DNA of 64,000 nucleotides from Candidatus Zixiibacteriota bacterium (GTDB lineage Bacteria; Zixibacteria; MSB-5A5; GN15; FEB-12): NCBI GenBank assembly GCA_024276275.1, contig JAJRXM010000081.1, positions 16,884 to 80,883 of the forward strand, read 5' to 3'. Shown piece by piece: positions 1 to 9,995 of this stretch (position 1 is its first letter; each line of letters starts with the position of its first letter). The notes under the pieces were generated by a model. It saw only the letters and a program-made list of their open reading frames with translations, ran no database searches and was not told where the DNA came from. The position numbers and the translations under genes were made by a program.

Positions 1-161
1 AGTATTGAATCGGAGAGTTCAATATACTGCAACTCATCAAAGTAATATATAAAATGCTCTTTTTCTACCGGAGCGATATCAATTGTTGCTCCAAAAGAAT
101 TGCTGAAAGAAAAAGTTATAATTGATATTAACAAATAATAACAGATTTTTATTAGTCGCAT
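1..161 (-). CDS. N-terminus of a secreted/membrane hypothetical protein (truncated by window edge)
   Basis: Reverse strand reads ATG CGA CTA ATA... = MRLIKICYYLLISIITFSFSNSFGATIDIAPVEKEHF..., with a signal-peptide-like N-terminus; open to the window edge. Confidence 0.55.
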   Translation of the reverse strand, partial: MRLIKICYYLLISIITFSFSNSFGATIDIAPVEKEHFIYYFDELQYIELSDSI

Positions 162-309
162 ATCAGAAGATAATAATTTATGATTGATTATCAAGCGGTT
201 CATGCTCTTTACTTTAGAAATAATTGTCAATAATTCCAATGAGTTATTGACAATAATACGTAAAAGGATATGTTATACAAAGATTAACAGCATAAAGCGA
301 GGTTTTATT

Positions 310-804
310 ATGAACGTTTTTGAATATGCAATGCAAATGGAGCTCGACGGAAAAGCATACTATGAAGAAGCTGCTACAAAAGTCGATTCTCCCGAGTTAA
401 AAAAGATTCTGTTGGAAATTGCAGGAGATGAACAGAAACATTATATTCTTTTCAAGGCAATGAAAGACGGAAATGATGTAGAATATATAGAATCTGAAGC
501 AACTACTATTTTTGCATCGGTAAAAAATATTTTCAAATCCCTTAAAGAAGAAAATAAAGATTTTACATTTCCGGATGATGCTAAAAAAATATGGGAAAAA
601 GCCCGTGATGTAGAGAAAAAGGCCGAAGCTTTTTATCGTGAAGAAGCGGAAAAGCAGGAAAACACCAACAATGCCTCTATTTTACATAAAATTGCCGATG
701 AAGAACACCGTCATTGGGTCACAATGGAAAACGTAATCAATTTTATTGATAGACCAAACCAATGGCTTGAGGACGGCGAATGGCACGATTCAGATAATAT
801 GTAA
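310..804 (+). CDS. Ferritin-like/rubrerythrin-family protein
   Basis: MNVFEYAMQMELDGKAYYEEAA...EIAGDEQKHY...IADEEHRHW: paired ExxH-type diiron motifs. Start set at the internal ATG at 310. Confidence 0.85.
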   Translation: MNVFEYAMQMELDGKAYYEEAATKVDSPELKKILLEIAGDEQKHYILFKAMKDGNDVEYIESEATTIFASVKNIFKSLKEENKDFTFPDDAKKIWEKARDVEKKAEAFYREEAEKQENTNNASILHKIADEEHRHWVTMENVINFIDRPNQWLEDGEWHDSDNM

Positions 805-831
805 TTATTTTTTTACTCTAGAACAACTTCG

Positions 832-858
832 AAAAAGCAGTTATGACAACTGCTTTTT
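832..858. terminator. Bidirectional intrinsic terminator between convergent genes
   Basis: AAAAAGCAGTT-ATGAC-AACTGCTTTTTT perfect stem with T-tract. Confidence 0.75.
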
Positions 859-2279
859 TATTTGGAATTTATTTCTATAGAAGTTTTCTTTATAAGCTCC
901 CAAGCAGCATCGACATGCTGTCTTGTTACTTCGGTCTGACCTATTTGCATTCTGAGTGTATATTTTTGATGTAACTTTGTATGTGTAATAAAAAGCTTTC
1001 CACTTGCATTTAAAGTTTCCAGAATTTTTTGATTGAGGTTGTTTAGTTCTTCGTTTGTTAAATTTGCATCAGGAACATATCTAAAACAGAGTAAGTTTAA
1101 TGAACGAGGAACCAGTAACTCAAACTGATCATGTAGTGTTATTTTCTGCTCTAAATCTTCTGCTATTTTGATATGATTCCGAATTTTTGCTTGTATCCCC
1201 TCAATCCCGTACGAACGAATGACAAACCATAGTTTTAAGGCTCTAAAACGTCGACCAAGCGGTATCCCCCAATCTCGATAATTATTAACAGTCTCTTTTT
1301 CATTCGTTTTTAGGTATTCAGGCATTATTTCAAATGTTTTAATCAACGATTCTGTATCTTTTACAAAATAAGCGGAGCAATCAAAATTGGTCAACATCCA
1401 TTTATGAGGATTAAACACAAAGCTGTCGGCTAATTCAATCCGATGTATCATCCATTTCATTTCATCTAATACAAGAGCAGAACCTGCCAAGGCAGCATCA
1501 ACATGAACCCAAATACTATATTTTTGACAGATTTCAGTAATTTTATCAAGAGGGTCGATTGCAGTTGTAGAAGTTGTCCCAAGAGTTACAATCACGCATA
1601 ACGGTGTTAAACCGTTTTCAATATCTTGAGAAATAGCCTTCTCCAACTCTTCGGGTATCATCGCAAATGCGTCGTTTACTTCTATTTTTACTAAGTTTTC
1701 AATCCCAAACCCTGCAATTTTTACCGCTTTATCAATCGAAGAATGAGTTTCTGATGAACAGTATATTCTGAATTTCTGTTGTGCGAACCCTTTTTGATTG
1801 ATGAGATAATCTGTTTTCTTTTCTCTTGCGGATAAAAGTGCCACCAGAGTAGCTGTCGATGCGGTATCTTGAATTACACCTGACCAGCTTTGTGGAATCG
1901 AGAGCATTATTTTGAGCCAATCCATGACTTTTTCTTCAAGTTCAGCTGCTGCCGGTGATGTCTGCCATACCATACATTGTGCTGCTAAGGTCGAAGTCAG
2001 CATTTCGCCTAAAATTGAGGGCGGCGAACTGTTTGCAGGGAAATAGGCAAAAAATGACGGATGCTGCCAATGGGTCATACCCGGTATAATAATCTTTTGA
2101 AAATCTTCAAAAATATCTTTAAATTGCTCAGGTTTTGTCGGTGGGAGTTCGGGGAGTTTATTAAAAATTTCTTTTGGAACTACTTGAGATTTTACCGGAT
2201 ATTGTTCGACATTTTCTAGATAATCTGCCATCCAGTCAACTAATTCATGTGCATATTTGCGAAAATCTTTTTTATCCAT
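858..2279 (-). CDS. Group II PLP-dependent (aromatic-L-) amino acid decarboxylase
   Basis: 473 aa; VHVDAALAGSALV...NPHKWMLTNFDCSAYFV (PLP-lysine region of the AADC/tyrosine decarboxylase family). Confidence 0.85.
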   Translation of the reverse strand: MDKKDFRKYAHELVDWMADYLENVEQYPVKSQVVPKEIFNKLPELPPTKPEQFKDIFEDFQKIIIPGMTHWQHPSFFAYFPANSSPPSILGEMLTSTLAAQCMVWQTSPAAAELEEKVMDWLKIMLSIPQSWSGVIQDTASTATLVALLSAREKKTDYLINQKGFAQQKFRIYCSSETHSSIDKAVKIAGFGIENLVKIEVNDAFAMIPEELEKAISQDIENGLTPLCVIVTLGTTSTTAIDPLDKITEICQKYSIWVHVDAALAGSALVLDEMKWMIHRIELADSFVFNPHKWMLTNFDCSAYFVKDTESLIKTFEIMPEYLKTNEKETVNNYRDWGIPLGRRFRALKLWFVIRSYGIEGIQAKIRNHIKIAEDLEQKITLHDQFELLVPRSLNLLCFRYVPDANLTNEELNNLNQKILETLNASGKLFITHTKLHQKYTLRMQIGQTEVTRQHVDAAWELIKKTSIEINSK

Positions 2280-2523
2280 TGAAATAATGTAAATGAAACT
2301 TTAAATAAGGTCAAGGTTGTAAAAAAATTGTTTAATATTTAGCTTATTTTTTTAGTTAAAATATATATTATTGATAGTATAGACTTTTATTTAATAAATT
2401 TGCAAACAAGTCTTGCCCGATTGATAATCATTCAATATATTTGACCCGTTTAATGGGCTTTAAGGATGTTTTAAGTATACTATAGTCTATGAAAGTAATT
2501 GCAAGGTATGGAGTTTGGGATTT

Positions 2524-4935
2524 ATGTCCACCGTTATGACGACTAAAAATGTAATATGTGTGCATTGCGGTGAGAATTGTACAGACGAATCTATTGCAAT
2601 TGGAGATAAATATTTTTGTTGTAACGGATGTAAATTTGTTTACGAACTTCTCAACGACCACAATCTCAGCTCATATTATAAGATTGAAGACCGACCCGGC
2701 CTTAAAGTTTCGGATAGATTCTACGAAAATCATTTTGCTTATTTAGACAATCAAAAGATTAAAGAGCAGTTACTGGACTTCACCGATTCATCTCTGAGTA
2801 AAGTTACTCTTGTTATTCCTCAAATCCATTGTTCTTCCTGTATCTGGTTATTGGAAAATTTACAAAAACTAAATAATTCTATTATTTCATCAAGAGTTCA
2901 ATTCTTAAAAAAAGAAGTTGCAATTACATTTGCTCATCAGCACTTATCATTACGGACGTTGGTAGAACTACTTGCCTCAATCGGGTATGAACCTCAGATA
3001 TCTTTAGATGACTACGAAATACAGACAAAGAGGAAAAAAGGATCATCTCTAATTGTTCGTGTAGCAATTGCCGGTTTCTGTTTTGCCAATATTATGCTGT
3101 TTAGTTTTCCGGAATATCTCAGTTCCGACGGTTCTCTGTCAGAAAACTTTGTTCAATTTTTTGGGTATTTAAATATTTTGTTATCTATACCGGTTTTATT
3201 TTTTTCAGCCTCAATTTATTTCAAGTCGGCCTATTACGGATTAAGACAGAAATCCATTAATATGGATGTACCTATTTCATTAGGAATCTCAATGCTATTT
3301 TTACGTTCTCTGTATGAAGTCATTTCGTCGACAGGTCCCGGTTATTTTGATTCTTTTACCGGTTTAGTATTTTTCCTTTTGTTGGGGAAACTGTTTCAGC
3401 AAAAAACCTATGAATCTTTGTCGTTTGATTCGGACTATAAATCATATTTCCCGATTTCTATTATAAAATTATCAGGCAAGAAAGAAGAAATTGTTCCAAT
3501 TACAGAATTAAAACAGGGCGACATGATATTAGTACGGAATAATGAACTTATCCCTGCCGATGCCAGACTTCTGAGTAATCATGCCTCAATCGATTATAGT
3601 TTTGTAACAGGTGAATCAGAACCGGTAGAAAAAACAGTAAATGATAAAATTTATGCAGGCGGCAAACAATCAGGCGGTATTATTCAATTGGAAGTGTTAA
3701 AAGATGTATCCCAAAGTTATATAACTCAGCTTTGGAATGATGCTAATTTTTCTAAACCTGATTCAAAATCCCTCTCAAATATGGCTAATCGGTTTAGCAA
3801 GTATTTTACTATTTCTATTGTCGCAATCGCATTAATTTCTGCCTTTGTATGGATGTTACTCGACCCGTCGAAAGCTGTTTTTGTTGGAATTTCAGTTTTG
3901 ATAATAGCCTGTCCCTGTGCCTTGGCATTAGCGACTCCGATAACGCTTGGTTCGGTTCAAAGAATTTTAGGTCGTAACCGACTCTTTTTTAAAGACAGTA
4001 ATACTATCGAAAAATTAGCATCTGTTACACATGTTGTTTTTGACAAGACCGGCACTTTGACTAAGTCAAAAGAATCATCTATTACATATACAGGGAAAGA
4101 ACTCTCTGATATTGAAATCGGTTATGTTCGTTCTTTGGTTCACCACTCCACACACCCGTTAAGCGTAAAACTGTATGAATACTTACCGCATAATAATAGT
4201 GCTTCAATTGAAAAGTTTCACGAAACCGAAGGACAAGGAATATCCGGCTTTATAAATCAAACGGAGATAAAAATCGGGTCATCACTATTTTGTGGTAACC
4301 AAGAGATACCTACTGAAAGTAATAATTTACAATCAAGAGTGCATATTTCAATAGGCGGTTCCTATTACGGGTTTTATAAAATTTCATCGCAATACCGTGA
4401 CGGCTTAAAAGATTTGGTAAAAAATCTAGGGGATAAACTTCAGATTACTATTCTTTCAGGAGATAACAGGGGAGAATTACAAGCGTTGCAAGATATTTTC
4501 CCACAGACAACTTCATATCACTTCAATCAGTCACCTCACGATAAACTTAGACATATTAAAGAGTTACAAAACATGAACGAACGAGTTTTGATGTTTGGGG
4601 ACGGGTTAAATGATGCCGGAGCATTAAAACAGGCAGATATAGGTATAGCAGTAACTGAAAGTATGAGCTCTTTTTCGCCTGCCTCTGACGGTATTCTTGC
4701 CGGCGAGAAATTTTCCGAGATATTTAAATTTATCAGGTTTTCCCAAAGAGCAATTTCTATAATTTTAGTTAGTTTTTTAATATCGATTCTTTATAATGTA
4801 GTCGGTTTAGGGTTTGCTGTTATGGGTATATTATCTCCACTCTTTGCTGCCGTACTTATGCCGGTTAGTTCGCTTACGGTAGTAGGAATTATAATAATCT
4901 CAACAAAAATAGCAGCACAAAGATTAAGGATTTAA
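2524..4935 (+). CDS. ccoI: Heavy-metal (Cu) translocating P-type ATPase of the CcoI/FixI type
   Basis: CPCALALATP, DKTGTLT and GDGLNDAGAL motifs, N-terminal Cys-rich domain; directly upstream of ccoS/ccoNO. Confidence 0.9.
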   Translation: MSTVMTTKNVICVHCGENCTDESIAIGDKYFCCNGCKFVYELLNDHNLSSYYKIEDRPGLKVSDRFYENHFAYLDNQKIKEQLLDFTDSSLSKVTLVIPQIHCSSCIWLLENLQKLNNSIISSRVQFLKKEVAITFAHQHLSLRTLVELLASIGYEPQISLDDYEIQTKRKKGSSLIVRVAIAGFCFANIMLFSFPEYLSSDGSLSENFVQFFGYLNILLSIPVLFFSASIYFKSAYYGLRQKSINMDVPISLGISMLFLRSLYEVISSTGPGYFDSFTGLVFFLLLGKLFQQKTYESLSFDSDYKSYFPISIIKLSGKKEEIVPITELKQGDMILVRNNELIPADARLLSNHASIDYSFVTGESEPVEKTVNDKIYAGGKQSGGIIQLEVLKDVSQSYITQLWNDANFSKPDSKSLSNMANRFSKYFTISIVAIALISAFVWMLLDPSKAVFVGISVLIIACPCALALATPITLGSVQRILGRNRLFFKDSNTIEKLASVTHVVFDKTGTLTKSKESSITYTGKELSDIEIGYVRSLVHHSTHPLSVKLYEYLPHNNSASIEKFHETEGQGISGFINQTEIKIGSSLFCGNQEIPTESNNLQSRVHISIGGSYYGFYKISSQYRDGLKDLVKNLGDKLQITILSGDNRGELQALQDIFPQTTSYHFNQSPHDKLRHIKELQNMNERVLMFGDGLNDAGALKQADIGIAVTESMSSFSPASDGILAGEKFSEIFKFIRFSQRAISIILVSFLISILYNVVGLGFAVMGILSPLFAAVLMPVSSLTVVGIIIISTKIAAQRLRI

Positions 4936-4940
4936 AGAGT

Positions 4941-5102
4941 ATGTCTATTTTTTTTGTTTTGATAGGATTATCATTGTTAATTTCAGGTTCATTTTTGGTA
5001 GCATTTTTATGGGCTAACAAAAAAGGACAGTTTGATGATACATATACTCCTTCGGTTCGAATACTTTTTGATGATATAGATGAAAATAAGAAGAAGAAAT
5101 AA
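4941..5102 (+). CDS. ccoS: cbb3 oxidase maturation protein CcoS
   Basis: MSIFFVLIGLSLLISGSFLVAFLWANKKGQFDDTYTPSVRILFDDIDENKKKK, read by eye; below the ORF track size cutoff. Confidence 0.85.
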   Translation: MSIFFVLIGLSLLISGSFLVAFLWANKKGQFDDTYTPSVRILFDDIDENKKKK

Positions 5103-5125
5103 TATGATAGGATGGAGAGTTTTTA

Positions 5126-7249
5126 ATGAATCTTGAAACGTTTCATTATGACAACAAAATCGTAAGGAACTTTGCCTGGGCAACAACAATTTGGGGAATT
5201 GTCGGAATGCTGGTCGGTTTAATAATTGCGACCCAATTATTTTGGCCGGAACTTAATTTAGGCATCCCGTACCTTACTTTTGGCAGATTACGACCTTTAC
5301 ATACAAATGCCGTTATTTTTGCGTTTGTAGGTAACGGAATTTTCATGGGTGTTTATTACTCTTTACAGAGATTATGCAAAGCTCGGATTTATTCTGATCT
5401 CTTGAGTACATTACATTTTTGGGGATGGCAGCTTATAATTGTTTCCGCAGCTGTTACGCTTCCTCTCGGTATTACATCGGGTAAAGAATATGCTGAGCTG
5501 GAATGGCCGATAGATATAGCTATCGCTGTTGTCTGGATTATTTTTGGTATTCAATTATTTGGAACTATAATTAAAAGACGTGAACGACATATGTATGTTG
5601 CCATTTGGTTTTACATAGCAACATTTATAACCGTAACAGTTTTACATGTCGTCAATTCGATTGAACTACCGGTTTCATTTATAAAAAGTTACCCCGTTTA
5701 TGCAGGAGTTCAGGATGCCTTGGTACAATGGTGGTATGCTCATAATGCTGTGGCATTTTTCCTGACGACACCGTATTTGGGACTGATGTATTACTATCTA
5801 CCGAAAGCCGCCAACCGTCCTGTTTTCTCTTATCGACTTTCGATTATTCATTTTTGGTCATTAATATTTATTTATATGTGGGCAGGTCCTCATCATCTGC
5901 TTTACACCGCACTTCCCGATTGGGCTCAATCACTTGGAACTGTATTTTCGATTATGCTGATAGCACCGTCTTGGGGTGGTATGCTGAACGGTTTGCTGAC
6001 CCTTCGTGGTGCCTGGGATAGAGTCCGCGATGATGTAGTGCTGAAATTTATGGTCGTAGCCGTTACTGCGTACGGTATGGCAACCTTTGAAGGTCCTATG
6101 CTTTCGATTAAAAGTATTAATGCTCTTTCGCACTACACAGATTGGACTATCGCACATGTACATGTTGGTGCTTTAGGATGGAACGGGTTTTTAACATTCT
6201 CAGTTCTTTATTGGTTGATTCCAAAGATTTATAATACAGAATTATTCTCAAAACGTCTCGCCAACACTCATTTTTGGCTCGGATTTTTAGGTATACTGGT
6301 TTGGGTTATACCGATGTACTTCGCAGGTATTACTCAGAGTTTAATGTGGAAAGAATTTACACCGGAAGGATTTTTAGCTTATCCTAACTTTTTACAAACT
6401 GTAATACAGATTATACCAATGTATATCATTCGTTCTGTCGGAGGACTTATGTTCTTTGTCGGAACCTGCTTGATGTTCTACAATTTGATTAAAACAATGA
6501 AAAGCGGAACTCTGTCGGCTGATGAAAAAGCAGAAGCTCCTGCACTAACTAAAGAATACACCGGACCGAAAGAGAAAACACATCGCTGGTTGGAAAGAAA
6601 GCCTGCACAGTTTTTACTCTTTACTTTAATTGCGGTTTTAATCGGTGGTGCTGTTGAAATAATTCCGACTTTTATGATAAAATCAAATATACCTACGATA
6701 GAATCTGTTAAACCGTATACTCCGCTTGAACTTGAAGGACGGGATATTTATATACGTGAGGGTTGTTATAACTGTCACTCGCAAATGATCAGACCTTTCC
6801 GTTCTGAAACCGAACGGTATGGTGAGTATTCAAAAGCAGGTGAATTTGTATATGACCATCCATTCCAATGGGGTTCTAAGCGTACCGGTCCTGACCTTGC
6901 TCGAATCGGAGGTAAATACCCTGATGCTTGGCATTATGATCATATGATTACACCTGAGAAAATGTCACCGGGCTCTATTATGCCTCCGTACCCGTGGCTT
7001 GCTGAAGATCCGTATGATACTGAGGGTATGCCGGGTAAAATAAGAGCGATGACGACTCTTGGTGTACCGTATCCAATAGATTATGATCAAAAAAGTATTG
7101 CAGATATGAAAGCACAAGCTGAAAAAATTGTTGCTACTCTTAAAGAATCAAAAATATCTGTTAGCAGTGATAAAGAAATTATCGCTTTAATAGCGTACTT
7201 GCAGCGAATGGGTACAGACATTAAAGTTAAACCTCAAACCGGAAATTAA
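5126..7249 (+). CDS. ccoNO: Fused cbb3-type cytochrome c oxidase subunits I and II (CcoN-CcoO)
   Basis: 707 aa; N-terminal heme-copper oxidase subunit I (GPHHLLYT, HVHVGALGW) followed by the CcoO domain with GCYNCHSQMIRPF. Confidence 0.93.
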   Translation: MNLETFHYDNKIVRNFAWATTIWGIVGMLVGLIIATQLFWPELNLGIPYLTFGRLRPLHTNAVIFAFVGNGIFMGVYYSLQRLCKARIYSDLLSTLHFWGWQLIIVSAAVTLPLGITSGKEYAELEWPIDIAIAVVWIIFGIQLFGTIIKRRERHMYVAIWFYIATFITVTVLHVVNSIELPVSFIKSYPVYAGVQDALVQWWYAHNAVAFFLTTPYLGLMYYYLPKAANRPVFSYRLSIIHFWSLIFIYMWAGPHHLLYTALPDWAQSLGTVFSIMLIAPSWGGMLNGLLTLRGAWDRVRDDVVLKFMVVAVTAYGMATFEGPMLSIKSINALSHYTDWTIAHVHVGALGWNGFLTFSVLYWLIPKIYNTELFSKRLANTHFWLGFLGILVWVIPMYFAGITQSLMWKEFTPEGFLAYPNFLQTVIQIIPMYIIRSVGGLMFFVGTCLMFYNLIKTMKSGTLSADEKAEAPALTKEYTGPKEKTHRWLERKPAQFLLFTLIAVLIGGAVEIIPTFMIKSNIPTIESVKPYTPLELEGRDIYIREGCYNCHSQMIRPFRSETERYGEYSKAGEFVYDHPFQWGSKRTGPDLARIGGKYPDAWHYDHMITPEKMSPGSIMPPYPWLAEDPYDTEGMPGKIRAMTTLGVPYPIDYDQKSIADMKAQAEKIVATLKESKISVSSDKEIIALIAYLQRMGTDIKVKPQTGN

Positions 7250-7261
7250 AAAGAGAGTATT

Positions 7262-7450
7262 ATGAAAAAAGAAGCTTTACAATCGTTAGCCGGTGTTGAG
7301 GTTTATCCGATAACATCTTTAATAATATTTTTTGTCATATTTATGATAGTAGTTATATGGGCTTTAAGTCTAGACAAAAAGGTCATTTCCGAAATGGAAA
7401 AATTACCGCTTGATAACGATTTGACTGATGGAGAGAAAATAGATGTCTGA
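7262..7450 (+). CDS. ccoQ: CcoQ/FixQ-like small subunit
   Basis: 62 aa, single TM, between ccoNO and ccoP. Confidence 0.65.
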   Translation: MKKEALQSLAGVEVYPITSLIIFFVIFMIVVIWALSLDKKVISEMEKLPLDNDLTDGEKIDV

Positions 7451-8108
7451 AGAACTTGATAAACTTTTAGACCACGACTACGACGGTATAAAAGAGTTAG
7501 ACAATGACTTGCCGACATGGTGGTTATGGCTATTCTATGTATCAATAGGATGGGCTGTTATTTATATGATTTATTTCCATGTTTTCAACATCGGTTATTT
7601 ACAAGCCGATGAATACTTGCAGGAAGTAAATTCCAGTTATGTTCGAGTCTCAGACTCTGATGCGAAGACTCTTGGTTTTTTAGACAGCTATCACTCCCCT
7701 TTCTATACACCGGGCGGTGATATAACTCCCCGTATGATCTTAATGGGTGCCGGACAGGTAGCATATGTAGAAGAAACTGCTGAAACTGATACTATCTCCT
7801 ATGTTGCTTTTACTGACCTTGCTGACATTTCTGCCGGTAAAGATATGTTTGTAAGAAACTGTCTCTAATGTCACGGTGCTGTCGGTGAAGGTGGAATCGG
7901 GCCAAACCTTACTGATAACTACTGGATTCATGGTGCTTCATTTAGTAAAATTGTTAAAAGTATGAAGTATGGGTACCCTGCTAAAGGAATGATAGCATGG
8001 AGAGCCTTCTTAAAAGAAGATGAGATACTTAAAGTAGCAAGTTATGTTCTAACATTAAAAGGGACTAACCCTCCCAATGCAAAAGCTCCTCAAGGGGAAC
8101 TTGTTGAA
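7443..8108 (+). CDS. ccoP: cbb3 oxidase subunit III CcoP, interrupted by an in-frame TAA inside the heme-binding motif
   Basis: Frame continues through TAA at 7866-7868: ...[12 protein letters not shown][*][77 protein letters not shown]... Confidence 0.85.
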
Positions 8109-8129
8109 GAGTAAGTTGTTGTTGAACAC

Positions 8130-9488
8130 ATGAACGAAGAAAAGAAAAGTTTTCGAGATTCAATCGCAACCGCCGACAAACACGGTCGGCGGTTGTGGAT
8201 TTATCCAACAAAGCCAAAGGGGAAGTTTTATTCAGCTCGGACATTTGTATCCTGGATATTATTATTAATTTTATTCGGCTTACCGGTATTAAAAATCAAC
8301 GGTCATCCGGCTATGCTTCTCAATATTATTGAGCGGAAATTTGTTATATTGGGTGTTGTTTTTTGGCCACAGGATTTCTATCTGTTTGTTTTAGCTACGC
8401 TTACTTTAGTAGTTTTTATTGTTCTGTTTACTGCTGTATTCGGTCGTCTCTTTTGCGGATGGGCATGCCCACAAACTATCTTTTTAGAAATGGTTTTTAG
8501 AAAGATAGAATATCTTATAGAAGGGTCCGCTGCCAGTCAAAAACGGTTAGCAAAAGCTCCCTGGACATTTACGAAAATTTTCAAAAAAGGGTTAAAACAT
8601 ATTATTTTCTTTTCGTTATCATTTTTGATTGGTAATTTATTACTTGCCTATATTGTTGGTTTAGATGAGTTAGTGAAAATAATCACAGACCCTCCGTCAC
8701 AGCATCTGATAGGATTAGGGTTTATGTTTTTATTCTCCTTAATTTTCTATGGTGTTTTTGCCTGGTTTAGAGAACAGGCTTGTACTATGGTCTGCCCTTA
8801 CGGACGACTTCAATCAGTCCTTCTTGATAATAATTCTATAGTTGTTGCTTATGACCATAAACGTGGTGAAAAACGCGGGATCGTTGAACGTAAAGAAGAT
8901 TTTTCAAATAGAGGTCATTGTATTGATTGTTATGCATGTGTCAAGGTCTGCCCTACCGGAATAGATATTCGTAACGGCACTCAACTTGAATGTGTCAATT
9001 GTACTGCCTGTATAGATGCCTGTGATTCGGTGATGGATAAAGTAAATTTACCACAAGGTCTAATTAGGTATTCGTCCGGAAATATAATCGAAAAAGGCGG
9101 AAAGTTTAAAGTAACCGGTAGAATTCTCGGATATATACTTACCTTATCATTTTTACTTATCATCATGACAGTTCTTTTAACAACTAGAACTGATATTGAA
9201 ACATCAATTCTGCGGACTTCGGGAACACTATATCAGGAGACCGATGAAGGAATGATTAAGAATCTATATAACATTTCTGTAATCAATAAAACGTTTACAG
9301 ATGTACCTCTTGAGTTTAAATTAAAGAATAAGCAAGGCCGTATATTATTGATAGGCAATACATCGGTTGTTCCTCAAAACGGTAGGTTTGAATCTGTCTT
9401 TTTTATAGAAATAGCAAAAGATGAACTTTTTACAACCAATAATTTAATTACCATTGAGATAATTTCCAATGGTGTCGTACTTGAATAA
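8130..9488 (+). CDS. ccoG: cbb3 oxidase accessory ferredoxin-like protein CcoG (RdxA/FixG)
   Basis: GRLFCGWACPQTIF, ACTMVCPYGRLQ, CIDCYACVKVCPTGIDIRNGTQLECVNCTACIDAC. Confidence 0.93.
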   Translation: MNEEKKSFRDSIATADKHGRRLWIYPTKPKGKFYSARTFVSWILLLILFGLPVLKINGHPAMLLNIIERKFVILGVVFWPQDFYLFVLATLTLVVFIVLFTAVFGRLFCGWACPQTIFLEMVFRKIEYLIEGSAASQKRLAKAPWTFTKIFKKGLKHIIFFSLSFLIGNLLLAYIVGLDELVKIITDPPSQHLIGLGFMFLFSLIFYGVFAWFREQACTMVCPYGRLQSVLLDNNSIVVAYDHKRGEKRGIVERKEDFSNRGHCIDCYACVKVCPTGIDIRNGTQLECVNCTACIDACDSVMDKVNLPQGLIRYSSGNIIEKGGKFKVTGRILGYILTLSFLLIIMTVLLTTRTDIETSILRTSGTLYQETDEGMIKNLYNISVINKTFTDVPLEFKLKNKQGRILLIGNTSVVPQNGRFESVFFIEIAKDELFTTNNLITIEIISNGVVLE

Positions 9489-9519
9489 GTAACTACTAAC
9501 TTTATGGGACCTCGTTAAT

Positions 9520-9984
9520 ATGACTGAAGAAAAAAAGAATAAATCTAAATGGGGTATCGGAATAGCTTTGCTGTACGGAGGCTTTGTTGTTTTTATGCTT
9601 ACCATTGTTATTTTCTCTACGATGCAGGACTTTTCTTTGGTAGAAGATAACTACTATCAAAAATCTTTATCGTATCAAACCAAAATTGACAACATGAAAA
9701 ATACAGAAAAATTGTCGGTCAAACCGTTTGTAAAAATAAACAGTAATGAGAAGTCATTAACTGTAACCTTTCCGGATTCAGTTGCCAAAAACGGTATTAG
9801 CGGTACCCTGCTATTTTTCAGACCTTCTGACAAAAGAGCAGATCAAATGGTTCCGATAGACTTAAACAGTTCGAACCAGATGATATTGTCGACTACACGA
9901 TTTTTAAAAGGGTACTGGGTTATGAAATTAAGCTGGGAATCCGAGGGAACTTCCTATTATCAAGAGGAAAATCTCACTATCTGA
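9520..9984 (+). CDS. FixH-family protein
   Basis: Single TM + ...VEDNYYQKSLSYQTKID..., typical FixH; follows ccoG. Confidence 0.8.
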   Translation: MTEEKKNKSKWGIGIALLYGGFVVFMLTIVIFSTMQDFSLVEDNYYQKSLSYQTKIDNMKNTEKLSVKPFVKINSNEKSLTVTFPDSVAKNGISGTLLFFRPSDKRADQMVPIDLNSSNQMILSTTRFLKGYWVMKLSWESEGTSYYQEENLTI

Positions 9985-9995
9985 GATAAAACAAA

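Noticed and set aside
1732-1920. 62-aa minus-strand ORF inside the decarboxylase gene
   Set aside because: Overlaps a strongly supported CDS in another frame and has no recognisable domain; same reasoning applied to most 60-140 aa shadow ORFs in the track
858-2279. Linking the aromatic decarboxylase to the Phe/Tyr island
   Set aside because: Separated by the whole cbb3 cluster and on the opposite strand; no evidence of a shared unit
7866-7868. Selenocysteine or pyrrolysine recoding at the internal stops
   Set aside because: Selenocysteine uses TGA; most internal stops here are TAA; no SECIS-like pairing was evident and aligned residues look like Ser/Glu
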